Shown: positions 43,301 through 51,385, numbered from the stretch's first letter. The stretch: 64,000 bases of DNA from Croceivirga sp. (GCA_028284935.1 JANQQQ010000039.1:186001-250000), one strand, 5' to 3'. Notes: generated from the letters alone by a model not told the origin. Numbers and translations are program-made.

Positions 43301-46004
43301 TGTTTTTATTGAGGTTACCGATTATAGCGGGGTTTACAATTATGAAGCCTTTTTGCTCGATGTCAATGGAAATCGTGTTCTTCCCGCACAGGCTACTGGA
43401 ACCTTTGATACCGCCAATTTCCCAGACGTGAATGGGGATGCCGCCCGTATTACTGGATTGATAGGTGGAAACTATGAAGTGGCCATAACTACTGCTGCCG
43501 ATCCCCAATGCCCGGGCGTTAGTAATGTAACCACAGTCCGTTCCCCGAACGGGCCATTGGTACCCACTGCTATTGAAATAGGTAACGTAAGTTGTAATGA
43601 TGATAGTGGGGTCATCGAGGCCAACTTAAATGGAGGATGGGATTACGCACCGTATGAATATAGATTGGTGTTTGATGGCGATAATGACGGAAATTATGAG
43701 ACCGAAGTCCAGACGTGGAGCAATACGAACCGATTTGAAAATTTGAACAGCGGGGACTATCAGGTTGAATTTAGGGATGTGGAAGGATGTTTGACGAGTT
43801 TTGACATTACCTTAAATGCTATTGATCCCATTCTTGCAGGTATTCGAGAACCCCAAGCCCTAGTTTGTCCGGATGGAAACAATGCCGTTTTGGAGGCCTA
43901 TGATCCCTCAACGGGCGATGCATCTACTGCCGTAGCCGGTGCAACCGGAGGAGTACCCGGAGCAGGATACATCTATCAGCTCATTTACTTGGGAAGCAAT
44001 AATATTGCGGATGAGCTTTCCAGAAGTGGTCTTCAAGATACACCCACCTTTACAGGCGCATCAGGTGGTTTTATTAGCCAAGGATGGTACGCCATTGAGG
44101 TTTCTTCCAGTTATGGTTGTGTTGGCGTTACGGTTCCTTATTATGTAGATCCGCCACCACCAATAATCCCGGATTTGGTTCAAGTTCAGGCCCCCGGTTG
44201 TGGAGGAATGGGTCAAATGCGACTGCAAATTGAAAACCCAGAAGTTGGTTTTGAGTATGAATATCGATTGGCGGATACCGCTGGGGGCAATCCCACCGAT
44301 CCCTTCATTCGAATGGAAGATGGATTTGGTAATCCTGCCACAGAGGTCATTATTGACGGGGTACAAGGGTTTTACCAGTATGAGGTGAGGAAAATCAACG
44401 CTACTAATACCTGTGGGACAATAAATTCCAACGGATTGACCTTGGTGGATGCCCAAAATATTGATTTGGTTGTAAATCAACCGGATGATATCTCTTGTGC
44501 CAATGAAATAGACGGACGTATTGAATCCTTTTCCTCGGGAGGTGTAGGTTCCAATACCTACACGCTTTATTTGGGGGATCCGGTTGATGCTTTCAATCCT
44601 GCTCCAACCGCAACTATGGTTGCTTCTAACAACTTTGGTACGTTTGAAGGATTGGATGATGCTACCGACTATTATATTGCGGTAACCAGTGGGGTAAGTT
44701 GTCAGGATATTGAAGGACCTTATGTGGTATCAAGACCTGAACCTATCATTTATAATGCTATTGGCACTCCCGTAAGTTGCAGTGGGGAAGAAGACGGTAC
44801 CATTACCATTGAGGTAACAGGTGGGGGAGTTGGCTTGGTACAATTTGCCATTGGCCCAAATTTCAATGAGTTTTTCAATGATCCAGCCACTCCAGGAATT
44901 TACACCTTCGAAGATTTGGCAGGAGCTGCCAACGGCCAGGACTACACTATTCTCATTCAGGATTCCGAAGGATGTTCAGAAACCGCTGTTGTACGGGTTT
45001 TTGAGCCTCAGCCCATTCAAATATCGTCCGTCGAAACACCGGAGATTTGTCTTGGTTTCGCGGATGGTACCGCACAGCTTGCGGTAACAGGTGGGACCCC
45101 TTTTGTAGATACCATGGGTACCAATTACTATGAAGTGGCCATCAATTCTTCGGATGATATCGATTTTGTTAGAAATGACAACTTATTCTTTGATAATTTG
45201 ATGGGTGGCGAAAGCTATGTGTTCTTTGTTCGGGATGCCAATGGATGCATGAATACTATAGTGGTTCCCATTGAAATAGGTGTGGATATCAATGCCGAAG
45301 CTATCGTTGAATACGGTTGTGAGGGAATCTTCCCCAACAGTACTACATCTATCGTTCCAATGAACTCCTCCTCACTTTCTGATGTCTTGGTTTCGTTGGA
45401 CGTTGATGATATCACTATCGCCACAGAACAACGACAATGGGCCGATTTACCCTCAGGAGATCACACGGCGTACCTATATCATCCTAACGGTTGTACCACT
45501 TTTGTTGAATTTACTATTGATCATTACGAACCGTTGAATGTAGAAGTGTTAAAAACCGGGCCTGATGAAGTAACGGCCACAGCTACCGGTGGTTTTGGGG
45601 ACTATGAGTATTTCTTTCAAGGAGAATCCCAAGGAAGCGACAATGTCTTCAATATTATATTTGATGCCACAATAATCGTAAGGGTGGTTGATGCGCAGGG
45701 CTGCTTTGTTGAGGTCGTATTCCCATTCAATTTTGAGGGCATGCCAGACTTTCCAAATTTCTTTACCCCGGATGGGGATGGCTTGAATGATGAATGGTTT
45801 CCACGGAATCGGGAATTCTTCCCCAATATCGATGTCATTATTTATGATCGCTATGGACGGGTAGTTGCAAGATTGGATCAAGTCAGGAAATGGGATGGTA
45901 ATTATGAAGGTAGTCCATTACCTACAGGGGATTATTGGTATGTAGTCAACGCCAATGACAATGAAAAACAACAATTTGTAGGACATTTTACCCTATATCG
46001 TTAG
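37389..46004 (+). CDS. Giant SprB-repeat adhesin with type IX (type B) sorting domain
   Basis: A 2871-residue secreted surface protein. A signal peptide (RRLLYFLLLVFTSAIVSSA) is followed by roughly 25 divergent SprB-type beta-sandwich repeats of about 80-110 residues. Each typically ends GxYxxxVxDxxGC, for example NLPAGTYTPAVRNASGC, GLVPGTYTVEVVDGNNC and MGGESYVFFVRDANGC. The last 85 or so residues (from NFFTPDGDGLNDEWFP through KWDGNYEGSPLPTGDYWYVV) are the gliding-motility-associated C-terminal domain that directs type IX export. SprB moves on the cell surface and drives gliding in F. johnsoniae. No SprF/PorP gene is adjacent. Confidence 0.95.
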   Translation: MPKSNTRRLLYFLLLVFTSAIVSSAVLNNDFKKIIADFGISKNKASDSENSSSVSLDTKKVNLTSVAMQPMFTTIIQGADEEVSCTNNGFTIARFNLCGDSDDRTITLAGSYSNVEWRIIDADCSFDTNQDCPEATTSCWNDPSNIVSSTATFNLDASSIPAGSGAEFRVVADGQQYFFKVKKSTITQTFVKRDYICGVDGRIQITNLSSAYEFSIDGGLNWQASPIFDGLAPGTYVVTARLQNTPNTCEYPYEPIVIEQLDIGIDVEFTDAQCFGDTGSIQVTVNDVPGPFRYTLLDEVGIPIEFTTFITTNPYTFSAVGFGTYSVQVETQQCTGDIANGIPPPQQSLDINGNPITIGDGIVPLSASTEVNESLSSEPGCGSSTVDIIVRTSGGTAPYTFTVSDGGNSGGSYTTQTVYNVSTAGTYDFTITDANGCLITASANVQELTPPDVTVTGIDGTCTNGGARLDITVVDAKGYNLSFRPTPADPWSTDPLLSVPAGTYNAIQVRYEQGGFSCFITLPDSITVTETGAINGADPIWVDLTCDGAGGVNDGSITFPGTYSGAGGGPYEFSINGTDFFTQQTFNNLPAGTYTPAVRNASGCRRDFTAITIANVDPPTDIDFVQSNTNCAANTSDVQLTPTANNPITLYEIISPITASNATGIFTGLTNNVNHVFRITDANNCIYEESFTPAVISSIRARVGSGGDLRVCTGATDGNATFLVDGFTNTYSYTVTPGGFSGTGETNLQVPITNLGANTYTITVTDDDTGCTDTASVTVEEPTTPLTLTPDVTDMSCANNNIGRVRANASGGFGAYRYELEWPTPPGITQGPKSGRTFGNLTAEGTYTLTVTDAEGCTASTTFSLSAVNPPTIALGAVDYCFGPGDDASIAVSSTAGTAAVGTHQYRINGGALQGSPTFNGLVPGTYTVEVVDGNNCTDQLQVIIPPQVQIDLDLVTEIPCGGNGAMEITVNGGDISTLATTSYTIYLDGIPVTGHIGLPLPSNPFNYTVPLGSDGDYTVEVTDNNGCTNTSPPLTFTPPVPISATADAVGPSCGDPNSGYVEIIPDVSSGTPAFEVIFAPLGTGLVDSPFDAAQPLGFTYGSQTIYSGLPSGDYEYIVKDARNCTTGVLQITVAADPTNPPDASVSPDPAVCLAGVVSGGITINSIADGRPNFIIIVEDIFGNEFFRQEDVALADLPLTINGLAEGNYNVITLDSRGCIDQDQVSITSTTVDIVPTTTLPLICDDAGFTYCVDIVGGTGPFGIRRIEDPSFTDLGGTPPTPNRSHCFANIQFGQSFTVEVIDYATNCTYQELITVPDGPSTVDVDLNVGGATCLGDLVTLDWTITGTTGATFFVEIQNLDTGAIVFTDATSTSTTGTLDVPEGAYAITVVDDGAGGTECSDGDTGNAILDYPRVDIIDNQNANCNELGQLTFRGSGGTPYAPGVLPNDSPYEYAVVPAGTPPGAGDYGVETTVALPGSLAPGTAYDIWVRDARGCEFQTSATVVQLDPDLPIPTIVVNNQCITGTPPASFQIDVTMPPNVDNPTFTLGGQTLVPAYDGINPTTATFSVPSIGIYDVYVIDANGCDIQTTAEVFQILSASADFSTEPSCNNTDGVITVTPNGGSGNFTFELRDGAGTPTGNTTGATSGVFTGIGPGDYEVFIRDDIANDGSVFCDFTVDGITLDAATPPVIADMGESDVSCNGLDDGSISVVLNTGSDIDGILEYRLYDSGNNQISSNISGSFPGLSPDTYRVEVETDRGCIDDQTVAINEPPVFEITATDETLVCENGTNRFSTATITATIVGANVGNGAPYGYRIDPSDSYQSSPSFDIVDNGTDQTITIYAIDANGCEDSVTITVFAPTDVLPSLTTLNDLTCANPERVEISVVGTSDFTVITSAPSGNTVANVSVTGGGTAVIELPVEGDYLFEVQDDSPSGCSYPLPRYTVDPPLYPYITVTEASPVLCYGDTNGSVFIEVTDYSGVYNYEAFLLDVNGNRVLPAQATGTFDTANFPDVNGDAARITGLIGGNYEVAITTAADPQCPGVSNVTTVRSPNGPLVPTAIEIGNVSCNDDSGVIEANLNGGWDYAPYEYRLVFDGDNDGNYETEVQTWSNTNRFENLNSGDYQVEFRDVEGCLTSFDITLNAIDPILAGIREPQALVCPDGNNAVLEAYDPSTGDASTAVAGATGGVPGAGYIYQLIYLGSNNIADELSRSGLQDTPTFTGASGGFISQGWYAIEVSSSYGCVGVTVPYYVDPPPPIIPDLVQVQAPGCGGMGQMRLQIENPEVGFEYEYRLADTAGGNPTDPFIRMEDGFGNPATEVIIDGVQGFYQYEVRKINATNTCGTINSNGLTLVDAQNIDLVVNQPDDISCANEIDGRIESFSSGGVGSNTYTLYLGDPVDAFNPAPTATMVASNNFGTFEGLDDATDYYIAVTSGVSCQDIEGPYVVSRPEPIIYNAIGTPVSCSGEEDGTITIEVTGGGVGLVQFAIGPNFNEFFNDPATPGIYTFEDLAGAANGQDYTILIQDSEGCSETAVVRVFEPQPIQISSVETPEICLGFADGTAQLAVTGGTPFVDTMGTNYYEVAINSSDDIDFVRNDNLFFDNLMGGESYVFFVRDANGCMNTIVVPIEIGVDINAEAIVEYGCEGIFPNSTTSIVPMNSSSLSDVLVSLDVDDITIATEQRQWADLPSGDHTAYLYHPNGCTTFVEFTIDHYEPLNVEVLKTGPDEVTATATGGFGDYEYFFQGESQGSDNVFNIIFDATIIVRVVDAQGCFVEVVFPFNFEGMPDFPNFFTPDGDGLNDEWFPRNREFFPNIDVIIYDRYGRVVARLDQVRKWDGNYEGSPLPTGDYWYVVNANDNEKQQFVGHFTLYR

Positions 46005-46197
46005 TTTTACGAGCAGTATTTTAAATTTTTCCAATTAACTTTATAAGTTGAGTTTTTCAATTCACCTTGCTTGAATGGCATTTCAACAGCATATTAAGGT
46101 GATTGGATAAATGTTTAAATCAAATGTCGTTGGTGTTACGTTAATTTGTTATCTCAAATGGAACCACTACATATCCTTCTTTCAATCCTCAAGTACA

Positions 46198-46497
46198 ATG
46201 CAAGACAATTCTGACCACTCCATGGATTCTTTTTTATTTAATGACAAGAATGAACTTGACGCTTCTTCTTTAATAAGGCTTAATCTGTATTTAAATAGCT
46301 CGGATCAATCCCTAAAGCCCTATCAGATAGACTACAACGTGTTACTGTTAAGCTATCAAATGTGGGAGGGAAAGAGTTTGGAGGAGTTTTGCAAGAAACA
46401 GACCTTGAGTTATTTTTTGTTTAATCCACAAAATGATTCCGCAGAGGCTCGTGAGGCGATGTATATGGATATTAGGGAGTTTTTAATGGGCAATTAA
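46198..46497 (+). CDS. Hypothetical small acidic protein
   Basis: About 99 residues from the ATG at 46198; an earlier in-frame ATG at 46111 would add 29 residues with no clear support. The protein is soluble and polar (DNSDHSMDSFLFNDKNELDA), with likely helices in the second half (YNVLLLSYQMWEGKSLEEFC and EAREAMYMDIREFLMG). No family recognised. It lies in the gap between the adhesin and the tRNA. Confidence 0.55.
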   Translation: MQDNSDHSMDSFLFNDKNELDASSLIRLNLYLNSSDQSLKPYQIDYNVLLLSYQMWEGKSLEEFCKKQTLSYFLFNPQNDSAEAREAMYMDIREFLMGN

Positions 46498-46554
46498 GCT
46501 TTTCGGTTTATCGTTTTTTATTCCAGCATTATTTCTATTTTTGCAAACCAATTT

Positions 46555-46628
46555 CGGGATGTGGCGCAGTCTGGTAGCGTACGCGCATGGGGTGCGCGTG
46601 GTCGCTGGTTCGAATCCAGTCATCCCGA
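46555..46628 (+). tRNA. tRNA-Pro (anticodon GGG)
   Basis: The 74-base sequence folds as a complete cloverleaf. Acceptor arms CGGGATG/CATCCCG pair over 7 bases, D stem GCGC/GCGT, anticodon stem CGCGC/GCGCG around loop ATGGGGT, and T arm GCTGG-TTCGAAT-CCAGT. Loop positions 34-36 are GGG, reading CCC and CCU codons. The discriminator is A; CCA is not fully encoded (ACA follows). Confidence 0.96.
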
Positions 46629-46633
46629 CAAGA

Positions 46634-46660
46634 TAAAGCCGAGCAAACTGCTCGGCTTTA
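46634..46660 (+). terminator. Hairpin terminator after tRNA-Pro
   Basis: A perfect 12-base-pair stem (TAAAGCCGAGCA/TGCTCGGCTTTA) with a 3-base loop AAC directly follows the tRNA. The trailing sequence is T-rich (TTGTTG) but not a pure T run. Confidence 0.8.
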
Positions 46661-46708
46661 TTGTTGATAAGCCATCATAACTTGCTGTAAGTTTTTGGTC
46701 AAAAAACC

Positions 46709-46716
46709 TACTTTTG
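46709..46716 (+). promoter_or_regulatory. Candidate -7 box (TACTTTTG) of trxB
   Basis: Matches TAnnTTTG, 32 bases before the trxB ATG. It is identical to the octamers before the TPR gene (1215) and the MFS gene (21344). TTG trinucleotides upstream sit at poor spacing. Confidence 0.45.
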
Positions 46717-46747
46717 TCCTAGAACACAATGTAAGAGGATAAGAATT

Positions 46748-47716
46748 ATGTCTGAACAAATGGAACGAATAAAAACACTAATAATAGGTTCTGGACCTGC
46801 AGGGTATACCGCGGCCATTTATGCCGCTCGGGCCGATTTAAAACCTGTTGTATACACAGGTATGGAGCCTGGGGGTCAATTGACCACTACAACCGAAGTA
46901 GATAACTTTCCAGGTTATCCTGATGGGGTTGACGGACCCACCATGATGGTACAGCTACAACAACAGGCGGAGCGCTTTGGTACGGATGTTAGAATTGGAA
47001 TGGTCACTGCAGTGGAATTAAGTGATGAGGTCGGCGGTATGCATAAGGTTACCGTTGATGATAGCCAGCAACTGGAAGCGGAGACCATTATAATTTCTAC
47101 AGGTGCGTCGGCTAAATATTTAGGGCTGCCCAGTGAGCAACGTCTTCGTGGAGGAGGAGTTTCTGCCTGTGCGGTTTGTGATGGTTTCTTCTACAAAGGT
47201 CAGGAAGTGGGCATTGTTGGGGGAGGAGATACCGCTGCCGAGGAGGCTTCGTACTTGGCCAACATATGCAAAAAGGTGACCATGCTCATCCGTAAGGACC
47301 ATATGCGGGCATCAAAAGCGATGCAGCATCGGGTAAATAGCCTAGAAAACATTGACATTAGGTACAATACCGAGATTGATGAAGTATTGGGCGACCAGGT
47401 GGTTGAAGGGTTACGAATGGTCAACAACCAGACCGGGGAGAAAGAGGAAATAGCGATTACGGGACTTTTTATTGCCATTGGTCATAAACCCAATACCGAT
47501 ATATTCAAAGGCCAGTTGGATATGGATGAAACAGGATATATCATCACCGAGCCCGATTCGACCAAAACAAATAAACCGGGGGTATTTGCGAGTGGTGATG
47601 CACAGGATAAAATTTATCGTCAAGCGGTAACGGCCGCAGGGACAGGTTGTATGGCCGCCTTGGATGCAGAACGTTACTTGGCCACCGTTGAAACTACGGC
47701 TCCGGTAAGCTCCTAA
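46748..47716 (+). CDS. trxB: Thioredoxin-disulfide reductase
   Basis: Reduces thioredoxin with NADPH via FAD. The 322-residue protein has the FAD motif GSGPAGYTAAIYAARA, the redox pair C141-A-V-C144 in SACAVCDGFF, the NADPH-binding GGGDTAAEEASYL, and the C-terminal FAD motif GVFASGDAQD. Low-molecular-weight type. It appears monocistronic, with its own promoter box and a strong terminator. Confidence 0.97.
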   Translation: MSEQMERIKTLIIGSGPAGYTAAIYAARADLKPVVYTGMEPGGQLTTTTEVDNFPGYPDGVDGPTMMVQLQQQAERFGTDVRIGMVTAVELSDEVGGMHKVTVDDSQQLEAETIIISTGASAKYLGLPSEQRLRGGGVSACAVCDGFFYKGQEVGIVGGGDTAAEEASYLANICKKVTMLIRKDHMRASKAMQHRVNSLENIDIRYNTEIDEVLGDQVVEGLRMVNNQTGEKEEIAITGLFIAIGHKPNTDIFKGQLDMDETGYIITEPDSTKTNKPGVFASGDAQDKIYRQAVTAAGTGCMAALDAERYLATVETTAPVSS

Positions 47717-47740
47717 AGTATTGGGATGGATGATACAATA

Positions 47741-47771
47741 AAAAACGCTGGGTTACGGCCCAGCGTTTTTT
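47741..47771. terminator. Bidirectional Rho-independent terminator after trxB
   Basis: Stem AAAAACGCTGGG/CCCAGCGTTTTT with loop TTACGG. T runs on both strands serve trxB (plus) and the lipocalin-like gene ending at 47795 (minus). Confidence 0.9.
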
Positions 47772-47794
47772 GTATTTAGTTGGTTATTTAATCG

Positions 47795-48244
47795 CTAATC
47801 AATGCGTTTGTAGTTTTCTGAAAAGGTACGGTTCCCTTCTTCATCCAAACTAATTTGACTGTAGGTATCCTTTTGGAGGTCAAGCTCAAAAACGAACTCC
47901 GTTAAAGTATCCAGAGCCTTCATCATTTGGTCGTCTCCAAAAATAATGGTCTCATGAAGTTCATCCTCGGTGATGTAGTAATTGCCATAGCCAAAGCGCC
48001 CGTGGGGCTCATTGGGCACGTATCTGGACCACATCACTTTTCCATTATAGTACATCTTGACTTGCCGATAGCCCTCAGCCTTGGGTTCTGTACTGGAGAT
48101 ATTGATACCATCATCATAGTGGTGAAAGCTTACCAATTCCCAGGTTCCTTCAATGGAATGAAAAGCATCGGGTGGGTTGGAGGTCAATTCAGTTGCTGAT
48201 ACCAAAATCAGCATCAAGAATAGGAGTCCTAATACTTTTTTCAT
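47795..48244 (-). CDS. Exported lipocalin-like protein
   Basis: A 149-residue protein with a signal peptide (MKKVLGLLFLMLILVSATE). A beta-rich body begins SIEGTWELVSFHHYDDG, the GxW-type start typical of lipocalin-like/DUF4488 domains, and continues with YYNGKVMWSRYVP and GYGNYYITEDELHETI. It likely binds a small hydrophobic ligand in the periplasm, but no ligand can be named. It stands alone, with terminators on both sides. Confidence 0.75.
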   Translation of the reverse strand: MKKVLGLLFLMLILVSATELTSNPPDAFHSIEGTWELVSFHHYDDGINISSTEPKAEGYRQVKMYYNGKVMWSRYVPNEPHGRFGYGNYYITEDELHETIIFGDDQMMKALDTLTEFVFELDLQKDTYSQISLDEEGNRTFSENYKRID

Positions 48245-48372
48245 TTTCAGTGGTTTTAGTGGAATAAAAAAATCACTAATAAGTTACTGATTTTATATGA
48301 AATATTTAAAAATCAATGGTGTAAAATAAGATAATATCAAGAATAAGTGCTGTTGTGTTAGAATTATCAAAT

Positions 48373-48399
48373 AAAAAAATCCCGAGTGAACCGGGATTT
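48373..48399 (-). terminator. Terminator of the PadR-PspC-GIN operon
   Basis: On the minus strand, AAATCCCG-GTTCACT-CGGGATTT is followed by TTTTAT: an 8-base-pair stem and a T tract, about 25 bases past the stop of the GIN-domain gene. The remaining gap to 48244 is AT-rich without other signals. Confidence 0.8.
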
Positions 48400-48424
48400 A
48401 ATTATTGATGGTTGGCGGTTTGTT

Positions 48425-49147
48425 TTAGTATTTATGCACACTTCCGGAAACTGATTTCTTTTTTTGAACGGTGGCATCCCCGGTATAGGAAATGTCAGCA
48501 CCGCTACTGGCATCGGCTACTAGGGATTCTGAAACATTTACGGAAATGTCTGCCCCACTGCTGGCATCTGCCGTACATCTTTTGGCGACCAATCCTCGTG
48601 CTTTGATATCCGATCCGCTGCTCGCATCGGCATAAAGCACTTCCGTTCTACCAGAAACTTTAATGTCCGCACCGCTGCTGGTTTCTGCGATAACTTCTCG
48701 GGCATCCACTTCAACCTCCAAATCGGAACCGCTACTGGCATCCAGTTCAATTTTATCCGTTGAAATGGTATTTTGGGCAATCAAATCGGCTCCACTGGAA
48801 GTACTTAAAGAACTTACATCCGGAAGGGTCACATAAACATTTTTGGTTGCCCTGCCAATGTTTTCGATGGCATGCACCTTAAGTCTACCATCCCTGACGT
48901 CTGTTCCAATAAGATCAATAATATTCTCATCTGCCTCGATGTTAATGCTGAAATTGTCCCCTTGGGTCACAAAAACATCCAAGCCTTCTGATGCATGTAC
49001 CTCAGTAAATTCGTCCGTTACTTTTCGGCTTTCTTCCACCACCTGTCCATTACCTCGTTTACCTTCACCAAAATTGATGTCAAAGGCACAGGAAGAAGTA
49101 AAGAGGGCTAAAAGTGCCGCGATTGCCATTCTTGCTAGTGTAGTCAT
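48425..49147 (-). CDS. Head GIN (DUF2807) domain lipoprotein
   Basis: A 240-residue lipoprotein with signal peptide and lipobox (LLALFTSSC). The body is a right-handed beta-helix of the putative auto-transporter adhesin head GIN type. Six or more turns carry the repeat ASSGADI or ASSGSDI (for example DASSGSDLEVEV and DASSGADISVNV). The repeats also show at DNA level between about 48495 and 48800. It lies in a minus-strand run after the PspC gene, 96 bases away, and ends in a terminator. Likely an envelope surface or stress-linked protein; function unproven. Confidence 0.88.
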   Translation of the reverse strand: MTTLARMAIAALLALFTSSCAFDINFGEGKRGNGQVVEESRKVTDEFTEVHASEGLDVFVTQGDNFSINIEADENIIDLIGTDVRDGRLKVHAIENIGRATKNVYVTLPDVSSLSTSSGADLIAQNTISTDKIELDASSGSDLEVEVDAREVIAETSSGADIKVSGRTEVLYADASSGSDIKARGLVAKRCTADASSGADISVNVSESLVADASSGADISYTGDATVQKKKSVSGSVHKY

Positions 49148-49243
49148 GATTGTTGTTTTTAATGATTGAATAAAATTCGCGTTTGTGTTTTGTTTTATCT
49201 ACTAATGCTTTCCCAATTGTCAAATTTTATGACTGAACTGTAA

Positions 49244-50965
49244 TTAGTCTTGGGCCTTGATTTCAACCCCGTCTTCGTCGATTTTCATTTTAAAGGAATC
49301 ATTACCATCTTCCACGTTGATGTCGATGCCATCTTCATTGATAATGATTCTGCCACTGTCATCGTCGTTCCAATCAAAGTCATCTGGGCAGTTTTGGCAC
49401 TTTAACTCTCCATCACTGCCCATGACCCATAGGTAATCAACTATATCGTTTCTATAAAGATCCTTATTGTTTTTTGTGCTTCTGCCAATGTTTCCCTTCG
49501 CCGATTCGTCAAATTTTAAGACTGCGCCCTCAGGTATATAGACGATATTTCTGACCTCTTGGTTACGCATTTTTTCAGAAATATCACTGGTCAAAAAATC
49601 ATTGAGTACGAGTTCATTTCCGGAAAATGCATATCCGTAGTCAATCATTGACGAACGTTCCCGGGCTTCTTCAAAAGAGCTCCCGTCCGCATCCTTCTTA
49701 ATTTTTAGCCGAATGATGCTGTCCGTAGATTTTTTGATATCGAAGCGAACATCCTCTGAATAAAGTAGGGCTCTTCCGTTTTCATCATAGACCATGGCCA
49801 AATCATCAAAATTAAATCGATTGTCATAATCGATATTTTCCGCGGATTTCATGCTTACCAGAATCGTATCCGTAGGTTGTTCCATGGCAAACTGTTCGTT
49901 GACGGTTGTGGTACCGGTAAAGGCGTGAGCCGCCGCTTGCCGCACTCCTAAGGCAATCAGTACACCAATGGAAAGTAGCCAAAGTCCCAATAAACTGAAT
50001 TTAGCGATGTTACCTATGGACTTGAGGTTGTTGACCAATATTTTCAATCCTACGTACAGCACAAAAAAGAAAGGAATGCCCACGGCTAGGAATAATAATA
50101 TGGATACCAACCAAACCGGTGCACCGGTAGTGTTGACAATATCGTAGAAGTCTACGCCCGGAAAGTGCACCACGTCTATGATGCCAACCGTGACAAGACC
50201 AACAAATAGTCCTATTAAGGTGGCTGCACCAATGATGATCAATAAGATACCAATAAACTTGCCGAATACTTTGAAAAGGAACATGAAAATATCCCCTATG
50301 GTGTCAAAAAAGGTCTTGGAGCTGCTTTTGACCTTGTTGCCCACTTGTTCGTAGTCAACGTTTTTCACCTTATCTGCAACATCATCAAACCCCTCTTTTA
50401 CTTTGCGTTCTATATTGCTGATGTTGATAGGCTCTCCCCGCATGTCCAGTTTTTGCGAGGTGGTTATAGCTTCCGGTACCAATATCCATAATAGGATATA
50501 GGCAATAAGGCCGAAACCGGTAAATACGGCCAAAAGAATGAATATCAAACGAATCCATAAGGCATCAAAACCTAAGTAATGTTCAAGTCCGGAACATACG
50601 CCACCGATATATTTGGATTCCGTATCCCGATATAATTTTTTAACCCGTGATGAACTCGTGGTTTTCGATTTTGACCTAGGTTCATCTTCAAAGATATCTT
50701 CGTCAACCATATAATCTTCTGGTTGGCCCATGACGTTGATGACCGCATCCACCTCCTTTTGGGTGATGACCTGCCGCTCATGCTCCATCTTTTCGGAAAA
50801 GAGCTCCGCTATTCGAGCTTCTATATCGGCAATGATTTCGTCGCTACCGGCCGTACCTGAAAACGAACGTTTTATTGCTTCCAGATAGCGCCTTAGCTTA
50901 TTGTACGCTTCCTCGTCAATATGGAAGAAGGTATTTGCTAAATTTATATTTACTGTCTTGTTCAT
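49244..50965 (-). CDS. PspC domain-containing membrane protein
   Basis: A 573-residue protein in four parts: an N-terminal cytosolic helical region (residues 1-100, with NLANTFFHIDEEAYNKLRRYLEA), a PspC domain at about 105-170 (KLYRDTESKYIGGVCSGLEHYLG then a helix ending LLWILVPEA), a block of further membrane helices (about 225-360), and a C-terminal periplasmic domain rich in Asp (about 370-573). PspC domains sense or respond to envelope stress. It is 10 bases downstream of a PadR-type regulator, a pairing common in Bacteroidota. Confidence 0.9.
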   Translation of the reverse strand: MNKTVNINLANTFFHIDEEAYNKLRRYLEAIKRSFSGTAGSDEIIADIEARIAELFSEKMEHERQVITQKEVDAVINVMGQPEDYMVDEDIFEDEPRSKSKTTSSSRVKKLYRDTESKYIGGVCSGLEHYLGFDALWIRLIFILLAVFTGFGLIAYILLWILVPEAITTSQKLDMRGEPINISNIERKVKEGFDDVADKVKNVDYEQVGNKVKSSSKTFFDTIGDIFMFLFKVFGKFIGILLIIIGAATLIGLFVGLVTVGIIDVVHFPGVDFYDIVNTTGAPVWLVSILLFLAVGIPFFFVLYVGLKILVNNLKSIGNIAKFSLLGLWLLSIGVLIALGVRQAAAHAFTGTTTVNEQFAMEQPTDTILVSMKSAENIDYDNRFNFDDLAMVYDENGRALLYSEDVRFDIKKSTDSIIRLKIKKDADGSSFEEARERSSMIDYGYAFSGNELVLNDFLTSDISEKMRNQEVRNIVYIPEGAVLKFDESAKGNIGRSTKNNKDLYRNDIVDYLWVMGSDGELKCQNCPDDFDWNDDDSGRIIINEDGIDINVEDGNDSFKMKIDEDGVEIKAQD

Positions 50966-50975
50966 TTTTTGTTGA

Positions 50976-51305
50976 CTATTTGTTGTTGGTTACCAAGTTG
51001 ACTGCATTTCTAAGTTCATCCCAAGTGCCATTCAATTCCTTTAAAAACAATTGACCGGTTTCCGTGAGGGCATAGTATTTTCTGGGTGGTCCTGACGTGG
51101 ATTCTTCCCAACGATAATTGAGCAATCCGGCATTCTTTAACCGTGTAAGCAAAGGGTAAATGGTACCCTCCACGACAAGCATCTTTGCGTCTTTAAGGGC
51201 TCCCAGAATTTCTGATGCATATTTGTCATTTTCCCTAAGAATGGAAAGAATGCAATACTCCAGAACCCCTTTTCGCATTTGCGCTTTTGTGTTTTCTATA
51301 TTCAT
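50976..51305 (-). CDS. PadR family transcriptional regulator
   Basis: A 109-residue winged helix-turn-helix repressor of the short (PadR-s2) kind: KGVLEYCILSILRENDKYASEILGAL, then VVEGTIYPLLTRLKNAGLLNYRWEES and the wing SGPPRKYYALTETGQLFL. PadR proteins bind operators in their own promoter and release on ligand or stress. It heads the unit PadR-PspC-GIN and likely autoregulates it. Confidence 0.94.
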   Translation of the reverse strand: MNIENTKAQMRKGVLEYCILSILRENDKYASEILGALKDAKMLVVEGTIYPLLTRLKNAGLLNYRWEESTSGPPRKYYALTETGQLFLKELNGTWDELRNAVNLVTNNK

Positions 51306-51343
51306 AACTTCATGGTTCTAATTTAATTAACTGTTCGTTTTGT

Positions 51344-51385
51344 GTTTCCACCCACTCCTCCGTGATGAGCGGAGGGAGTGGAAAC
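51344..51385. other. Large inverted repeat between PadR and DUF4440 genes
   Basis: GTTTCCAC...CTCCG and CGGAG...GTGGAAAC form an imperfect stem of about 16-19 bases around TGATGAG. It lies in the leader of the PadR gene and downstream of the DUF4440 gene, in a 191-base gap otherwise filled with TTGATTGAT-like AT-rich repeats. It may be a terminator or a PadR-type operator or leader structure. Confidence 0.5.

Noticed and set aside
46005-46747. Integration site or genomic island at tRNA-Pro
   Set aside because: No integrase, no duplicated tRNA 3' end and no composition shift; trxB follows directly.
48425-49147. CRISPR-like array suggested by regular repeats
   Set aside because: The repeats encode the ASSGADI heptad of a beta-helix in frame; spacing and spacers do not fit a CRISPR array.
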